This document shows, piece by piece, positions 25,076 to 33,064 of a stretch of DNA of 64,000 nucleotides. The notes beneath the pieces are model-generated. The model searched no databases. It saw nothing but the letters and a program-made list of their open reading frames with translations, and was not told the DNA's origin. The stretch is from a bacterium (GTDB taxonomy: Bacteria > Patescibacteriota > Saccharimonadia > Saccharimonadales > UBA4665), in assembly GCA_021803105.1 (NCBI GenBank), contig JAJZMC010000010.1, forward strand, positions 62,001 through 126,000. Direction: 5' to 3'. Both the position numbers and the translations under genes were made by a program. Position 1 is the stretch's first letter. Each line of letters begins with the position of its first letter.

Positions 25076-25101
25076 ATTAATTTAAGATATCTTAAATTAA
25101 T
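25076..25101. promoter_or_regulatory. Perfect 26-bp palindrome between ftsI and mraY
   Basis: The left half ATTAATTTAAGAT is followed without a gap by its exact complement. On the minus strand it is followed by TATAAT-type sequence ahead of mraY, so it may be an operator or UP-like element. It has no loop, which disfavours a terminator. Confidence 0.6.
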
Positions 25102-25164
25102 TATCTGTCTACACATTCTAATAAAATTAATGGTTTCTCCTGCTTTTATTTATTATTAAAACTT

Positions 25165-26952
25165 CTAAGGTTTTGGACTAACAAACCCTTCATTAATTAG
25201 CATATGAACAATATCAGCAAAAACCGGTTGACCAGCAAAAGAACCAGCATATCCAGGAATTTTAGGCTTAATATTAAACACACAAATAACATATTTTACC
25301 TTACTTCCACCTACAAAACCAATATAAGAACCATTGTATGTATTCTTATAATAACCACCAGTTGGTTTAGCAACCTGAGCCGTTCCAGTCTTACCACCAA
25401 CTATATAATTCGGACTAAAATTCATAAAACTAAAACCACCATGTAAGTATGCTTTTACAACATTTTGCATTAAAGGAACCATCTCATTACCAATATTAGG
25501 TCCAACGACATTTTTTTCTAATATTTTTGGTTGATGAATTATCGCTTTACCATTCGGACTTATTGTTTCAGCTACTAAGGTTGGCTGATAATAGGTACCA
25601 CCATTTAAAACACTAGACAAAGCTGAAGCCATCTGTAAAGGAGTAACTAATAACCCTTGGCCGAATGAAGTGTTAGCATATCGTAAATCAATACTAGGAT
25701 CATTCATATTAGGTGGTGGAACATAACCAGCTGCTTCATATCCTTGCTCAATACCAGTTGTACGCCCCAAACGATAATGTTGAGTCATATAATTATACCA
25801 AGCATCTATGCCTTTTTTATCTATCTGACCACCACCCATTTGCATAAGCATCCAAGTCGCACCAGTATTTAAAGACAATGCTAGAATACTTGCAATATTT
25901 TGTTCTCTTGGACCACCATCTATTGAAATATCATGAATATTAAAGCCATTAACTACCCAATGAGCTGGATCAAAAAAATTCGTATTAGGTTGAATCACTC
26001 CTTGATTTAGAGCTGCTGGCGTAGTTAACGTTTTCATAATAGAACCAGGCTCAATTGCATCACTGACTGTTCCATTGTCATATACACTTGCATTAGTAAC
26101 ATTTTGATAATTAGCTGGATTATAAGTTGGATAATTAGCCATCGCAACCACATGACCATTATACGGATCCATGACAATCGCATTAATTTGTTGAGATTTT
26201 GTGGTTGTATATTCTTTTTTTATAATCTGTTCTACTTGAGATTGAATACCTACATTAATCGTTAAAACAATATTCTTTCCATTTTTTGGAGGTATTTCAA
26301 TATTATTAGTATTGGCCGCTAAAGGAACACCGTTTACATCAGTTACAGCTTTAACCCTACCAGGTGTACCTGCTAACTCTTTATTTAAAGCTTGTTCGAT
26401 ACCATAAACGCCCTGACCAGAATTATTCACAAAGCCAAGTAACTGTGACGCCAAACTACCATCAGGGTATACTCTATAATCTTGGCTTTGTGTTCCAACT
26501 CCTGGTAAATGAAAGGCTAATAATGTTTTATTTTGAGCTTGTGTAATTTTATGAGCTACAATTATATATTGTAATTTTTTAAATTTCATTAAATACATAT
26601 AATGCTTTAAATTACCACCAATAACTGAATAAATGTCATTAGCTGTTTTACTAATATTAGTTATTATAGATGGATCAATATATACTGTATAAAATGTTTG
26701 ATTTAAAACTAGTGGTACTATTCTACCGTTGTCATATGCCTCAATAATACCTCGACTTGCTGGTATTTGATATTGCTTTAATTGATCATTTAAGGCTGCG
26801 TTTTTATAATAACTAAACCTAATAACTTCTAAATAAAATAACCGAACAACAAAAATAATAATTAATAAAACTAACAAACCCCATAATAATTTGATCCGAT
26901 TTGTTTTTAATGAGGCTAAATTTTTTTGACTTAATGATAACATCACCTTCAA
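25165..26952 (-). CDS. ftsI: FtsI/PBP2-type transpeptidase (class B penicillin-binding protein)
   Basis: A 595-residue class B PBP with a short cytoplasmic end, one membrane helix (about residues 20-45), a dimerisation/pedestal domain, and a transpeptidase domain. Catalytic motifs are PGSIMK (SxxK, nucleophile serine), SLN (SxN) and GGKTGTAQ (KTG), all intact. It cross-links septal peptidoglycan with FtsW. There are no C-terminal PASTA domains. It lies 38 bases after ftsL and is followed by a 132-base gap containing the palindrome upstream of mraY. Confidence 0.94.
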   Translation of the reverse strand: MKVMLSLSQKNLASLKTNRIKLLWGLLVLLIIIFVVRLFYLEVIRFSYYKNAALNDQLKQYQIPASRGIIEAYDNGRIVPLVLNQTFYTVYIDPSIITNISKTANDIYSVIGGNLKHYMYLMKFKKLQYIIVAHKITQAQNKTLLAFHLPGVGTQSQDYRVYPDGSLASQLLGFVNNSGQGVYGIEQALNKELAGTPGRVKAVTDVNGVPLAANTNNIEIPPKNGKNIVLTINVGIQSQVEQIIKKEYTTTKSQQINAIVMDPYNGHVVAMANYPTYNPANYQNVTNASVYDNGTVSDAIEPGSIMKTLTTPAALNQGVIQPNTNFFDPAHWVVNGFNIHDISIDGGPREQNIASILALSLNTGATWMLMQMGGGQIDKKGIDAWYNYMTQHYRLGRTTGIEQGYEAAGYVPPPNMNDPSIDLRYANTSFGQGLLVTPLQMASALSSVLNGGTYYQPTLVAETISPNGKAIIHQPKILEKNVVGPNIGNEMVPLMQNVVKAYLHGGFSFMNFSPNYIVGGKTGTAQVAKPTGGYYKNTYNGSYIGFVGGSKVKYVICVFNIKPKIPGYAGSFAGQPVFADIVHMLINEGFVSPKP

Positions 26953-26990
26953 TTATACTCTAAATCGAACTTTTAAAATTATCGTTTAGG

Positions 26991-27341
26991 TTAATTGTTT
27001 AATGTAGCTGACGGTGTAATAGTAACCATACCTTTAGTAACTGAACTGCTTTGAGCTCGATTGACAGACTGTAACTGAGCTGAAGCTACTTCTAAGTTAT
27101 TATACTGGGAAATTAATCTTGCTTGCTGTTGCTGTAAATTATTAATATTATAACCAAAAGAATTTGTTTTAGTTACTTGAGTTAAATACAATAAACCCAA
27201 CAAACAAGCTAATACTATCAAAATAACCGTATTAGAAATTGGTCCAATAATACTTTCACCCGATTTCATAAAACTAATCGAATTTTGATTTTTACTATTA
27301 AATTTTGATCTACTAATTGCTAGACTGCTTGAATATGTCAT
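26991..27341 (-). CDS. ftsL: FtsL-like division protein
   Basis: A 116-residue bitopic protein with a cytoplasmic N-terminus of about 35 residues, one transmembrane helix (SNTVILIVLACLLGLLYL) and a short coiled-coil-like stretch (NINNLQQQQARLISQYNNLE). Sequence conservation in FtsL is weak, but size, topology and the slot between rsmH and ftsI are characteristic. It would form the FtsQ-FtsL-FtsB subcomplex; FtsB was not seen here. Confidence 0.75.
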   Translation of the reverse strand: MTYSSSLAISRSKFNSKNQNSISFMKSGESIIGPISNTVILIVLACLLGLLYLTQVTKTNSFGYNINNLQQQQARLISQYNNLEVASAQLQSVNRAQSSSVTKGMVTITPSATLNN

Positions 27342-27371
27342 ATTTCTCTCTTTTACGTTTATATTTATTTT

Positions 27372-27403
27372 CCAGCCCTAATGTTTGTGATCATTAAGGC
27401 TGG
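27372..27403 (-). other. Stem-loop upstream of ftsL
   Basis: A 12-bp stem with one G-T pair (27372-27383 with 27392-27403) and an 8-nt loop, lying between a tiny reading frame and ftsL. Its location after the small ORF is reminiscent of attenuators or of mRNA processing sites. Confidence 0.55.
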
Positions 27404-27409
27404 TTAGCG

Positions 27410-27469
27410 CTATAAAACTTTTACAATGACTTTATAGGCTCGGGAGTTACTTTTTACCTGAATAGGCAT
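27410..27469 (-). CDS. Possible 19-residue leader peptide between rsmH and ftsL
   Basis: Reads MPIQVKSNSRAYKVIVKVL. It is preceded by a textbook Shine-Dalgarno sequence AAAGGAG (27478-27484) with 8-base spacing, stronger than that of most genes in the window, and is followed by a 12-bp stem-loop. It starts about 25 bases after the rsmH stop. It may be a leader peptide, a small basic protein, or a chance frame; the Shine-Dalgarno sequence is the main support. Confidence 0.42.
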   Translation of the reverse strand: MPIQVKSNSRAYKVIVKVL

Positions 27470-27494
27470 TAGGTTCGCTCCTTTCTTTTTGTTT

Positions 27495-28367
27495 TTATTT
27501 TTTAACTACAGCTCGTAATTTTGCACTACGAGACCGCGGATTATTAACTGTTTCATTTTTTGTAGGGATAATTGGTTTTTTTGTTAGTATCATCACTTCA
27601 GAATCATAATGTTCACCATTTTTTTCTTTAAAAAAATGTTTAACTATTCGATCTTCCAAACTATGAAAACTAATAACCGCTAATCTACCACCAGGCTTTA
27701 ATAGTTTAAGCCAAATTGGCAAACTTAAACTTAGTTGTGATAATTCTTGATTAACTTCAATTCTGATAGCTTGAAATGTTCTGGTAGCCGGATGTACTTT
27801 ACTTCTACCTGGCCACGCTTTTAAACATATATCAGCTAATTCTCTTGTACTAATAATAGGCCGACTATTAATAATTAATTTAGCGATTAACCTTGCTTTT
27901 GGTTCATCACCATATTCTTTTAATACTCTAGCTATTTCTTTTTCTGAGTATTCATTAATAACCTGCATAGCACTTAAGCTCTGCCCTTGATCCATTCTCA
28001 TATCAAGTGGTCCATTATCTTTAAAAGAAAAACCCCTATTTTTATCATTAAAGTGCTGTGACGATACTCCAAGATCCGCCAAGATAATATCAAATAATTT
28101 TCCCTGCTTTTCTAAGTTAATTGATGCCTGATAATAATCTTCTTTTACAATTATTATTGGTTTACCAACAAACAAATTTTGCAAAAATGTAGTTGAAGTT
28201 ATATCACGATCTACTAAAACCGATTCCTGATAATTATTAGTCTGATTTAATATAGCACTAGCATGTCCTCCATAACCAGCTGTTAAATCTAGATAACTAT
28301 CATTCTTTTTTGGTTTTAAAACCGTAAGCACTTCATTCACTAATACTGGCTGGTGAATTTGTGACAT
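27495..28367 (-). CDS. rsmH: RsmH, 16S rRNA C1402 N4-methyltransferase
   Basis: A 290-residue protein (MraW family). SAM motif DLTAGYGGHASAIL is near the N-terminus, then ILADLGVSSQHF, RMDQGQSLSA and the late VISFHSLEDRIVKHFF motif, all diagnostic. It methylates cytidine 1402 of 16S rRNA at the P site. It follows mraZ across a 322-base leader that contains competing inverted repeats. No Shine-Dalgarno sequence is seen before the ATG. Confidence 0.96.
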   Translation of the reverse strand: MSQIHQPVLVNEVLTVLKPKKNDSYLDLTAGYGGHASAILNQTNNYQESVLVDRDITSTTFLQNLFVGKPIIIVKEDYYQASINLEKQGKLFDIILADLGVSSQHFNDKNRGFSFKDNGPLDMRMDQGQSLSAMQVINEYSEKEIARVLKEYGDEPKARLIAKLIINSRPIISTRELADICLKAWPGRSKVHPATRTFQAIRIEVNQELSQLSLSLPIWLKLLKPGGRLAVISFHSLEDRIVKHFFKEKNGEHYDSEVMILTKKPIIPTKNETVNNPRSRSAKLRAVVKK

Positions 28368-28689
28368 TATTTTGGTTTTTATTTTGGTGTATTTTACTTG
28401 TTTTTATTTTTACAAGGTCACCTAATCAGCAGTCAACTGTTTGTTTTAAAAATTTTTGTTTTATACTTTGATTTAAATCGTATGTACAGAAGATATAACA
28501 AGATTTTAAAAATCTATAAACTTCTAACTTTTTAAATCAAAATGAGAGACTTTTGTGAGGTGGAGTTTTGGGAAGTGTTTTAAAATGTACTAGGGTATTT
28601 AAAGTGTAACCCCATAATCCACTTGTTGACTGCCGATTAGCTAACCTCGAACCGTTAGTTAATCCTTGTTATTAATTTTTAATGTACTA
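28368..28689 (-). promoter_or_regulatory. Long structured leader between mraZ and rsmH
   Basis: 322 bases without a gene. GATTAACTAAC pairs with GTTAGCTAATC as a local hairpin (28635-28664). The 3' arm of that hairpin is also part of CTAATCGGCAGTCAAC (28625-28640, minus strand), which can pair with GTTGACTGCTGATTAG (28422-28437) at 15 of 16 positions. The two pairings are mutually exclusive, as in a conformational switch. The middle is AT-rich, with a GGTGGAG/GGGAAG patch on the plus strand. Binding of a protein or antisense transcription is also possible. Confidence 0.5.
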
Positions 28690-29052
28690 CTACACTTTTG
28701 GTAATATCCGCCAGTATAATCCAGCTTTTACCGCTACTATTTCGCGCTTAATGCCAGCGTAATCTAGTAGGTTTTGGTCTAAGCAAAGTCTACCTTGTTT
28801 ATCATCAATGGTACCTTCACTCTTACCCATTCTGAATTTAACATTTAAATCAGCCGTTTTTTCATCAAGAATATTACCTTGAAGATTTGGCTCAACTACT
28901 TCATCCCATACTGATTTTGAGTAGAGATGTAAGTATTTATTAAATCCACGAGTGATAACATATCCACTTTTAAACTCTTCTCTTAACTCAGCAGGTATTG
29001 TTAACCTACGTTTCTCGTCAAGTTTTCGTTCAAAATAATCGACTGTTATCAT
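28690..29052 (-). CDS. mraZ: MraZ, dcw-cluster transcriptional regulator
   Basis: A 120-residue protein with two SpoVT/AbrB-like halves (DEKRRLTIPAELREEF and DKQGRLCLDQNLLDYAGI), the MraZ layout. MraZ forms rings and binds TGGGN repeats in its own promoter. Two such doublets lie at 29100-29114 and 29131-29145, just upstream, so autoregulation is very likely. AGGAAAAAAGGG precedes the ATG as ribosome site. It opens the dcw operon. Confidence 0.94.
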   Translation of the reverse strand: MITVDYFERKLDEKRRLTIPAELREEFKSGYVITRGFNKYLHLYSKSVWDEVVEPNLQGNILDEKTADLNVKFRMGKSEGTIDDKQGRLCLDQNLLDYAGIKREIVAVKAGLYWRILPKV

Positions 29053-29099
29053 CCCTTTTTTCCTAGTGGTTTTTATTTTTACGTTGGTATATATGTACT

Positions 29100-29145
29100 A
29101 CCCACGATAACCCACTTACATGAATATACTACCCACGATAACCCA
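29100..29145 (-). promoter_or_regulatory. MraZ operator: two TGGGN-N5-TGGGN doublets
   Basis: On the minus strand TGGGT-TATCG-TGGGT occurs at 29100-29114 and again at 29131-29145. The doublets are 31 bases apart, about three helical turns. Spacing within each doublet is exactly that of known MraZ boxes. Confidence 0.85.
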
Positions 29146-29188
29146 CTACAATAGCTAAAAAAGAAAATAGTGGTGTTTCTTACACTAC

Positions 29189-29225
29189 TTATCCACAATA
29201 TAAAATACCCAAAAAGTTATCCACA
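29189..29225 (+). promoter_or_regulatory. Two DnaA boxes upstream of mraZ
   Basis: Perfect TTATCCACA at 29189-29197 and 29217-29225, same orientation, 28 bases apart. Located between the MraZ boxes and the end of the 29233 gene, they could link dcw transcription to DnaA. Confidence 0.6.
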
Positions 29226-29232
29226 AGTATCA

Positions 29233-29487
29233 TTATCTCCTACCTGCCCTACTAACAGTTCGCTGAGACGAAGTATAACTAACGTAATGATAACCTACCT
29301 CATCTTCTCTTTCACGCAAATATAACCCAGTAGTAGCAAAAGCTTGAACAGCTACTAAATTAGGTTTCACAACTGAATATAACCTTAAACTTTGTCCAGG
29401 TAAATCCATTAATCCCAATACTGATGCTAAGATCATCGGTAAAAGTAAAATTTTTTTAAAAATATTTTTTATTTTATTATATAACAC
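29233..29487 (-). CDS. Small exported or membrane-anchored protein, function unknown
   Basis: An 84-residue protein starting with GTG. A basic N-terminus (NKIKNIFKK) leads into a hydrophobic helix (ILLLPMILASVLGLM), then about 50 polar residues with a tyrosine-, arginine- and serine-rich end (YHYVSYTSSQRTVSRAGRR). No family recognised. A near-consensus promoter (29495-29523) ends 7 bases before the GTG, so the gene is likely real and leaderless. It sits between the mraZ region and the NYN gene. Confidence 0.65.
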   Translation of the reverse strand: MLYNKIKNIFKKILLLPMILASVLGLMDLPGQSLRLYSVVKPNLVAVQAFATTGLYLREREDEVGYHYVSYTSSQRTVSRAGRR

Positions 29488-29494
29488 AATATAT

Positions 29495-29523
29495 AATATA
29501 CACTATTCTTGTAATATTGTCAA
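29495..29523 (-). promoter_or_regulatory. Promoter of the 29487 gene
   Basis: Minus strand TTGACA (29518-29523), 17 bases, TATATT (29495-29500), then 7 bases to the GTG start. A leaderless transcript is predicted. Confidence 0.7.
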
Positions 29524-29546
29524 ACAAATTATGTTTATATAATCTA

Positions 29547-30143
29547 TTACCTTTTAACTACTTTTTTAAATCGACTTCTAATATTATCCTTATAAGCTAA
29601 AGATCTTCTTTCAAGATCAAGTCTAATAATATTACTTTCAAACTGCTTTAATAACGACGAATACATCCAGTTTGGCGCCATCAAAGCTTTCAGTTTATTA
29701 TTATTAATTAAATGCTCGATTAAACCATAAAAATCACCATCACCCGAAACAATAATTGCTTTATCGTAATTATTAATTTCTTTCATAGCATATAAGACTA
29801 AATCAGCATCAATATTTCCCTTGATTGTACTCTTTTGATCAGTATTTTCAGATAAAACAGAATCTTTTAAATTAACATTATTCGATTCTTCAACTACCGG
29901 TTTAACATCTATTGTCGGTTTTAAAACTACTAAATACCCTAAATCATGCATATATTCATAGAGATTTTCATTTTCTACCATATAACCAATAAATAAGTAA
30001 GCCTTGGTAACATTATATTTAGTCGCTAAAAATTTTCTGAACTTACGCCAATCAATTTTCCAACCCATTTTTTGAATGCTAATATTTAAATTTTGACTAT
30101 CAATAAAAGCATAAACATTTTCTTTCTTTGTCCGAATAACCAT
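29547..30143 (-). CDS. NYN-domain (PIN-like) putative ribonuclease
   Basis: A 198-residue protein of the LabA/NYN group. The N-terminal acidic motif AFIDSQNLN, a central KGNIDADLVLYAM segment and SGDGDF near residue 137 supply the metal-binding aspartates of the PIN-like fold. A loop of about 25 residues (KPVVEESNNVNLKDS region) is inserted before the third aspartate. NYN proteins act on RNA, but the substrate is unknown. It is last in the recO-glyS-helicase operon, 32 bases after the helicase gene. Confidence 0.85.
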   Translation of the reverse strand: MVIRTKKENVYAFIDSQNLNISIQKMGWKIDWRKFRKFLATKYNVTKAYLFIGYMVENENLYEYMHDLGYLVVLKPTIDVKPVVEESNNVNLKDSVLSENTDQKSTIKGNIDADLVLYAMKEINNYDKAIIVSGDGDFYGLIEHLINNNKLKALMAPNWMYSSLLKQFESNIIRLDLERRSLAYKDNIRSRFKKVVKR

Positions 30144-30175
30144 AAATTAATCATACACCTCAATTTAAATTTGTT

Positions 30176-31717
30176 TTAACTATTTTGATATTGTTTTAAT
30201 TGATACTCTTTTATAAGACTTACTACTTCTTTGCCATATTTCCTAATTAAATTTTTTTTCCAACCCGGTAAAGAACTGAGTTGTAACATACTGATTGGTT
30301 TAACAATAGCAACTATTTCCAGAATCGAGTCTGGTATGTTAAAAATTATGGCTTCATCTTTTTCACTAATTAAAGCTCGCCAATTAATTAACAATCTAAG
30401 TAATTCTTGATTAATTAAACTTCTATTTTGACTGGCTAATTCTATAATATCTCCAACTTTCTCATCCGGCTGATCAGTTAATAGTGAGGAAAATTGTCTT
30501 AAACTAAAGTCTAAATCATATATTTGAGGATGTAATAAAAGCGCGGTATTATTAAGTCCAGTTAAATAAAGTCCACTTAATGATTTAACTCTAGACATAG
30601 CAACATAACCCATTCCTGGAGTAAAAGCCCGACTTAAATCAATTTCCGCTGCATCTAAACTCATTCCCTGACTTTTATGAATTGTCATCGCCCAAGCCAA
30701 TCTTAAAGGAAATTGTTCAACCTGAGCAATATTTTCACCATCTTCTTCAATCGTCCATTTATACCGACTTACTTTAATTTCTCGACCATTTGTTAACTTA
30801 ACAATCGGTTGATCTGACTCAAAATCAACTATTTTACCTCTACTACCATTAACATATCCCTCTGAAAAATTATTTACCACAAACATAACTTCAGCATCAA
30901 TTTTTAATTCTAATATTTTAGGAGATAAAATATTCTTTAATAATTGATCAACTTTATATTTTTGACCTTTAGTTTTTGCTTCAAAACTATACAACTCCCC
31001 ATTTAACATATTTAAATGACGTTTATTAATAGTATCAACATCAATATTATGAGAATAAAGTTTAGTAACTACATCATCTGGTTTTCTAGCAATCCCAATT
31101 CGTGATTTTATCAAATTAATTTGCTCATCATTTAGGTTATTATTTCTCATAGCATTTAAAAAAGTAAGTAGACCATCACTTTTTATCTGACGGTGTTGTT
31201 CAGTTAAATAACAAATGTGTAGTTCTAATTCATACCATGATTGACAATGATAAAGAAAATCAATCTTATCATTATTTTGACTAATTGGTGGTAATTGAAA
31301 AAAATCACCAACTAAAATTACTTGCATACCACCAAAAGGCTGATTACTCTCTCGTAAAAGACGAGCTACTTCGTTAACTAAATCTAACCTAAAACCATGT
31401 AGCATTGAAATTTCATCAATAATTAATACATCAGTTGAACGAAACCGATGTCTTAATGACTCGTTAGCCATCAAATAAGCTTTATCATCCTTAGTTAATT
31501 CATCTTTTATGCCAATTCCAGACCAAGAATGAATAGTTAAACCCCCAATATGAGTAGCAGCAATACCAGTAGATGCCGTAACGGCCACTCTTTTACCTAT
31601 TTTCTCGGCTTGAAAAATAAATTTATTAAGAGTATATGTTTTACCTGCACCAGGAGCGCCTGTTAAAAAAACATTTACTCCGCTTTTCATAATAATAAGA
31701 GCCTGATTTTGAGTCAC
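30176..31717 (-). CDS. PIF1/RecD-like superfamily 1 DNA helicase
   Basis: A 513-residue helicase. Walker A GAPGAGKTYTL is near residue 20, DVLIIDEISMLHG is motif II, then GGMQVILVGDFFQLPP (motif III), YLTEQHRQ (IV) and, late, LAWAMTIHKSQGMSLD and YVAMSRVKS (V/VI), as in PIF1. A C-terminal segment of about 70 residues (LQLSSLPGWKKNLIRKYG) resembles an HRDC-like domain. It probably unwinds DNA 5' to 3' in repair or at G-quadruplexes. It is linked with recO, which fits a repair role. Confidence 0.88.
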   Translation of the reverse strand: MTQNQALIIMKSGVNVFLTGAPGAGKTYTLNKFIFQAEKIGKRVAVTASTGIAATHIGGLTIHSWSGIGIKDELTKDDKAYLMANESLRHRFRSTDVLIIDEISMLHGFRLDLVNEVARLLRESNQPFGGMQVILVGDFFQLPPISQNNDKIDFLYHCQSWYELELHICYLTEQHRQIKSDGLLTFLNAMRNNNLNDEQINLIKSRIGIARKPDDVVTKLYSHNIDVDTINKRHLNMLNGELYSFEAKTKGQKYKVDQLLKNILSPKILELKIDAEVMFVVNNFSEGYVNGSRGKIVDFESDQPIVKLTNGREIKVSRYKWTIEEDGENIAQVEQFPLRLAWAMTIHKSQGMSLDAAEIDLSRAFTPGMGYVAMSRVKSLSGLYLTGLNNTALLLHPQIYDLDFSLRQFSSLLTDQPDEKVGDIIELASQNRSLINQELLRLLINWRALISEKDEAIIFNIPDSILEIVAIVKPISMLQLSSLPGWKKNLIRKYGKEVVSLIKEYQLKQYQNS

Positions 31718-31755
31718 TAATTAACCTTTTTTAAGTTTTTTTAAAAATTTTTAAA

Positions 31756-33057
31756 CTATTTTATATATGAACTTATTTCATCAACTTTTAAACGTTCTTG
31801 CTTGGTACTATCACGATCTCTTACAGTAACGGTTCCATTTTCTAAGGTATCAAAATCAATTGTCACACAATATGGCGTACCAATCTCATCAGCCCGACGA
31901 TATCTTTTACCAATATTACTATTATCATCCCACATAACCGATCCAAATTCCAGTTTTAAAGATTTAAAAATTTCCTTTGCCTTAGCTACTAATTCAACTT
32001 TATTTTTTACTAGTGGACCAACAACTATCAAATAAGGTGCTAACTGATTAGATAATTTTAAGAAAGTTCTTGATTTACCATTTACTTCATCTACCTTGTA
32101 AGAAGCTGTCAGAACTGCCATAATAGCCCGCTCAACTCCAAAACTTGGCTCAATAACATGAGGTAAAAAAGACTCCTCACCATTTTTAGGACGATATAAC
32201 ATTGATTTTTTACTAACTCTCTCAATATTTTTTAAATCAAAATCTGTTCTATAAGCCAGTCCTAATAATTCTTCTTGTCCAATTGGAAATTTAAATTCAA
32301 AATCAACTGTTCGTTGACTATAATGAGCTCTATCAGATTCATCAATCTCACGTTCAATTATCATATCAGTTGGCAAACCAATTAAATCACACCAATCTCT
32401 AATTAGTTGCAACCACATATTAAAGCTGTCCTGCCAATTTCTAGGATCTATAAAATATTCAATTTCTAATTGTTCAAATTCTCTTGAACGAAATATAAAA
32501 TCTCTTGGACTGATTTCATTTCTAAATGCCTTACCAGATTGTCCAATACCAAAAGGTAGATCAGGATAAAAAACATCCAAAACATTCTTATAATTAGTAA
32601 AAATTCCTTGAGCTGTTTCTGGCCTTAAATAAATTAAACTAGAAGTATCTTCGACAACAGGTCCAATATTCGTCTTAAACATTAAATTAAAATTTTGAGG
32701 CTCTGTAAAAGACTTTTCTTGGCCACACTGAGGACATTTATCAAGATTAACTTTATCAGCTCTAAATCGCCAATGACACACTCTACATTCTACTAATGGA
32801 TCAGTAAAAGTCTCTACGTGTCCACTAGCTTGCCAAACTTTAGCATTCATTAAAATTGCTGCATCTAATGGATAAATATCATCACGTTGATCAATAAAAA
32901 ATTTCCACCATAAATTAATTAAATTTCTTTTTAGCATTATTCCTAGAGGTCCGTAATCCCAAGTTCCACTTAATCCACCATAAACATCTGAACCTGGAAA
33001 AATAAAACCTCTTCTTTTAGCTAAACTAACAAGCAAATCAAGTGTAACTTCTGACAT
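31756..33057 (-). CDS. glyS: Glycyl-tRNA synthetase, homodimeric type
   Basis: A 433-residue class II enzyme of the alpha-2 type found in Gram-positives, archaea and eukaryotes. The N-terminal motif RGFIFPGSDVYGGLSGTWDY (split family signature) is followed by a four-cysteine zinc site (CRVC, CPQC), motif 2 RNEISPRDFIFRSREFEQLE-like residues, motif 3 PSFGVERA, and an anticodon-binding domain at the C-terminus. The minimal length fits CPR homologues. It lies 7 bases after recO. Confidence 0.95.
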   Translation of the reverse strand: MSEVTLDLLVSLAKRRGFIFPGSDVYGGLSGTWDYGPLGIMLKRNLINLWWKFFIDQRDDIYPLDAAILMNAKVWQASGHVETFTDPLVECRVCHWRFRADKVNLDKCPQCGQEKSFTEPQNFNLMFKTNIGPVVEDTSSLIYLRPETAQGIFTNYKNVLDVFYPDLPFGIGQSGKAFRNEISPRDFIFRSREFEQLEIEYFIDPRNWQDSFNMWLQLIRDWCDLIGLPTDMIIEREIDESDRAHYSQRTVDFEFKFPIGQEELLGLAYRTDFDLKNIERVSKKSMLYRPKNGEESFLPHVIEPSFGVERAIMAVLTASYKVDEVNGKSRTFLKLSNQLAPYLIVVGPLVKNKVELVAKAKEIFKSLKLEFGSVMWDDNSNIGKRYRRADEIGTPYCVTIDFDTLENGTVTVRDRDSTKQERLKVDEISSYIK

Positions 33058-33064
33058 ACAAATA

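Noticed and set aside
25204-25446. 80-codon plus-strand frame inside ftsI
   Set aside because: Antisense to the transpeptidase catalytic domain; no start context.
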